From assembly GCA_004356415.1 (NCBI GenBank), contig SMWN01000115.1, forward strand, positions 1 through 13,901: 13,901 bases of DNA, given 5' to 3'. Origin of the DNA: Gammaproteobacteria bacterium (lineage in GTDB: Bacteria; Pseudomonadota; Gammaproteobacteria; Eutrophobiales; Eutrophobiaceae). The position numbers were made by a program, and so were the translations under genes. The notes beneath the pieces are model-generated. The model made no database searches, had not been told where the DNA came from, and was given only the letters and a program-made list of their open reading frames with translations. How positions within the stretch are numbered: the first letter of the stretch is position 1; every line of letters starts with the position of its first letter. Below are positions 13,450 to 13,901 of this stretch, piece by piece.

Positions 13450-13770
13450 ATGTTTGCGGTAATTAAGACCGGTGGTAAGCAGTATAAGGTAAAAGTAGGT
13501 GATCTGGTCAAGGTCGAAAAACTGGATGTCGAAGCAGGTAAAACGATCAAGATTTCCGATGTTTTGATGGTGGTCGATGGTGAGAAGACGACGGTCGGCA
13601 CACCAAATGTAAAGGGTGCGACAGTATCTGCCAAAGTGAATGCCCATGGTCGTGGACCCAAAATCAAGATTGTGAAATTCCGTCGTCGTAAGCATCATCG
13701 TAAGCAGATGGGACACCGCCAGGCTTATACAGAATTATCCATTCTGAAAATATCAGAAAAAGAGCAGTAG
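13450..13770 (+). CDS. rplU: 50S ribosomal protein L21
   Basis: The 106-residue bL21 is complete from MFAVIKTGGKQYKVKVGDLV through the conserved TVGTPNVKGATVSAKV and the basic KIVKFRRRKHHRKQMGHRQ, where the protein contacts 23S rRNA. GGAG precedes the ATG by six bases and may be masked by a hairpin. The rplU-rpmA order is the near-universal bacterial one. The C-terminus is slightly longer than the usual 103 residues and ends SEKEQ. Confidence 0.97.
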   Translation: MFAVIKTGGKQYKVKVGDLVKVEKLDVEAGKTIKISDVLMVVDGEKTTVGTPNVKGATVSAKVNAHGRGPKIKIVKFRRRKHHRKQMGHRQAYTELSILKISEKEQ

Positions 13771-13793
13771 AATTTATTTGGAGTTAATAGAAA

Positions 13794-13901
13794 ATGGCAC
13801 ATAAAAAAGCAGGTGGTAGTACCCGCAACGGTCGTGACTCCGAGTCCAAACGATTAGGTGTGAAGAAATACGGTGGTGAAGCCGTCCTGGCAGGCAATAT
13901 A
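13794..13901 (+). CDS. rpmA: 50S ribosomal protein L27 (5' part, runs off the window)
   Basis: The first 36 codons encode MAHKKAGGSTRNGRDSESKR, then LGVKKYGGEAVLAGNI, the conserved bL27 N-terminus. The N-terminal tail reaches the peptidyl-transferase centre. It follows rplU by 23 bp with GGAG upstream of the ATG and is co-transcribed with it. The remaining 50 residues or so lie outside the window. Confidence 0.97.
   Translation, partial: MAHKKAGGSTRNGRDSESKRLGVKKYGGEAVLAGNI

Overview
The window looks like a gammaproteobacterial chromosome segment. An ordinary core block is on the right: tRNA-Pro(CGG), octaprenyl diphosphate synthase (ispB) on the minus strand, and divergent rplU and rpmA. 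A rearranged accessory region of about 12 kb is on the left. The assignment rests on the close IspB match to the enterobacterial enzyme, the rplU-rpmA pair and the trimeric-autotransporter and chaperone/pilin genes. The species cannot be named.

Layout. 1-830: decayed trimeric autotransporter adhesin with two opposite frameshifts and no complete membrane anchor. 831-1386: hairpin-rich non-coding DNA and a truncated IS3-family remnant. 1405-1610: left arm of a 206-bp inverted repeat, carrying the 3' end of a receiver gene. 1771-5230: multi-PAS sensor split into two reading frames (a single-PAS protein and a four-PAS histidine kinase), then a FixJ-type receiver/LuxR regulator. 5459-5854: stand-alone receiver without its phosphoacceptor Asp; its 3' end and downstream DNA form the right arm of the inverted repeat (5778-5983). 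6035-6241: fragment of a DUF1254/DUF1214 protein. 6253-8484: outer-membrane beta-barrel protein with a C-terminal SdrD/CNA-B-like domain, probably usher-like. 8509-11027 (minus strand): two pilin-like proteins, a small secreted protein and a PapD-like chaperone, convergent with the barrel gene. 11222-11396: fragment-rich spacer with a perfect FNR-type box. 11397-11999: OmpR-type regulator lacking its N-terminal acidic pocket.

How the parts may work together. Pilins, small secreted protein, chaperone and barrel together look like a compact non-canonical chaperone/usher-type pilus locus. A shared, oriented DNA element lies upstream of the barrel gene and of the pilin operon, each time pointing toward the gene. 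A further copy sits in the left arm of the inverted repeat that brackets the sensor/FixJ cluster. The simplest inference is that the PAS kinase and FixJ-like regulator act on this element and coordinate the two convergent pilus transcription units. The pseudo-receiver may modulate the system. None of this is proven by sequence alone.

Several genes here are broken or remodelled (adhesin, IS, receiver fragment, DUF1214 fragment, split sensor, truncated OmpR regulator), so the region to the left of the tRNA has been rearranged repeatedly. No integrase, CRISPR array or rRNA was seen.
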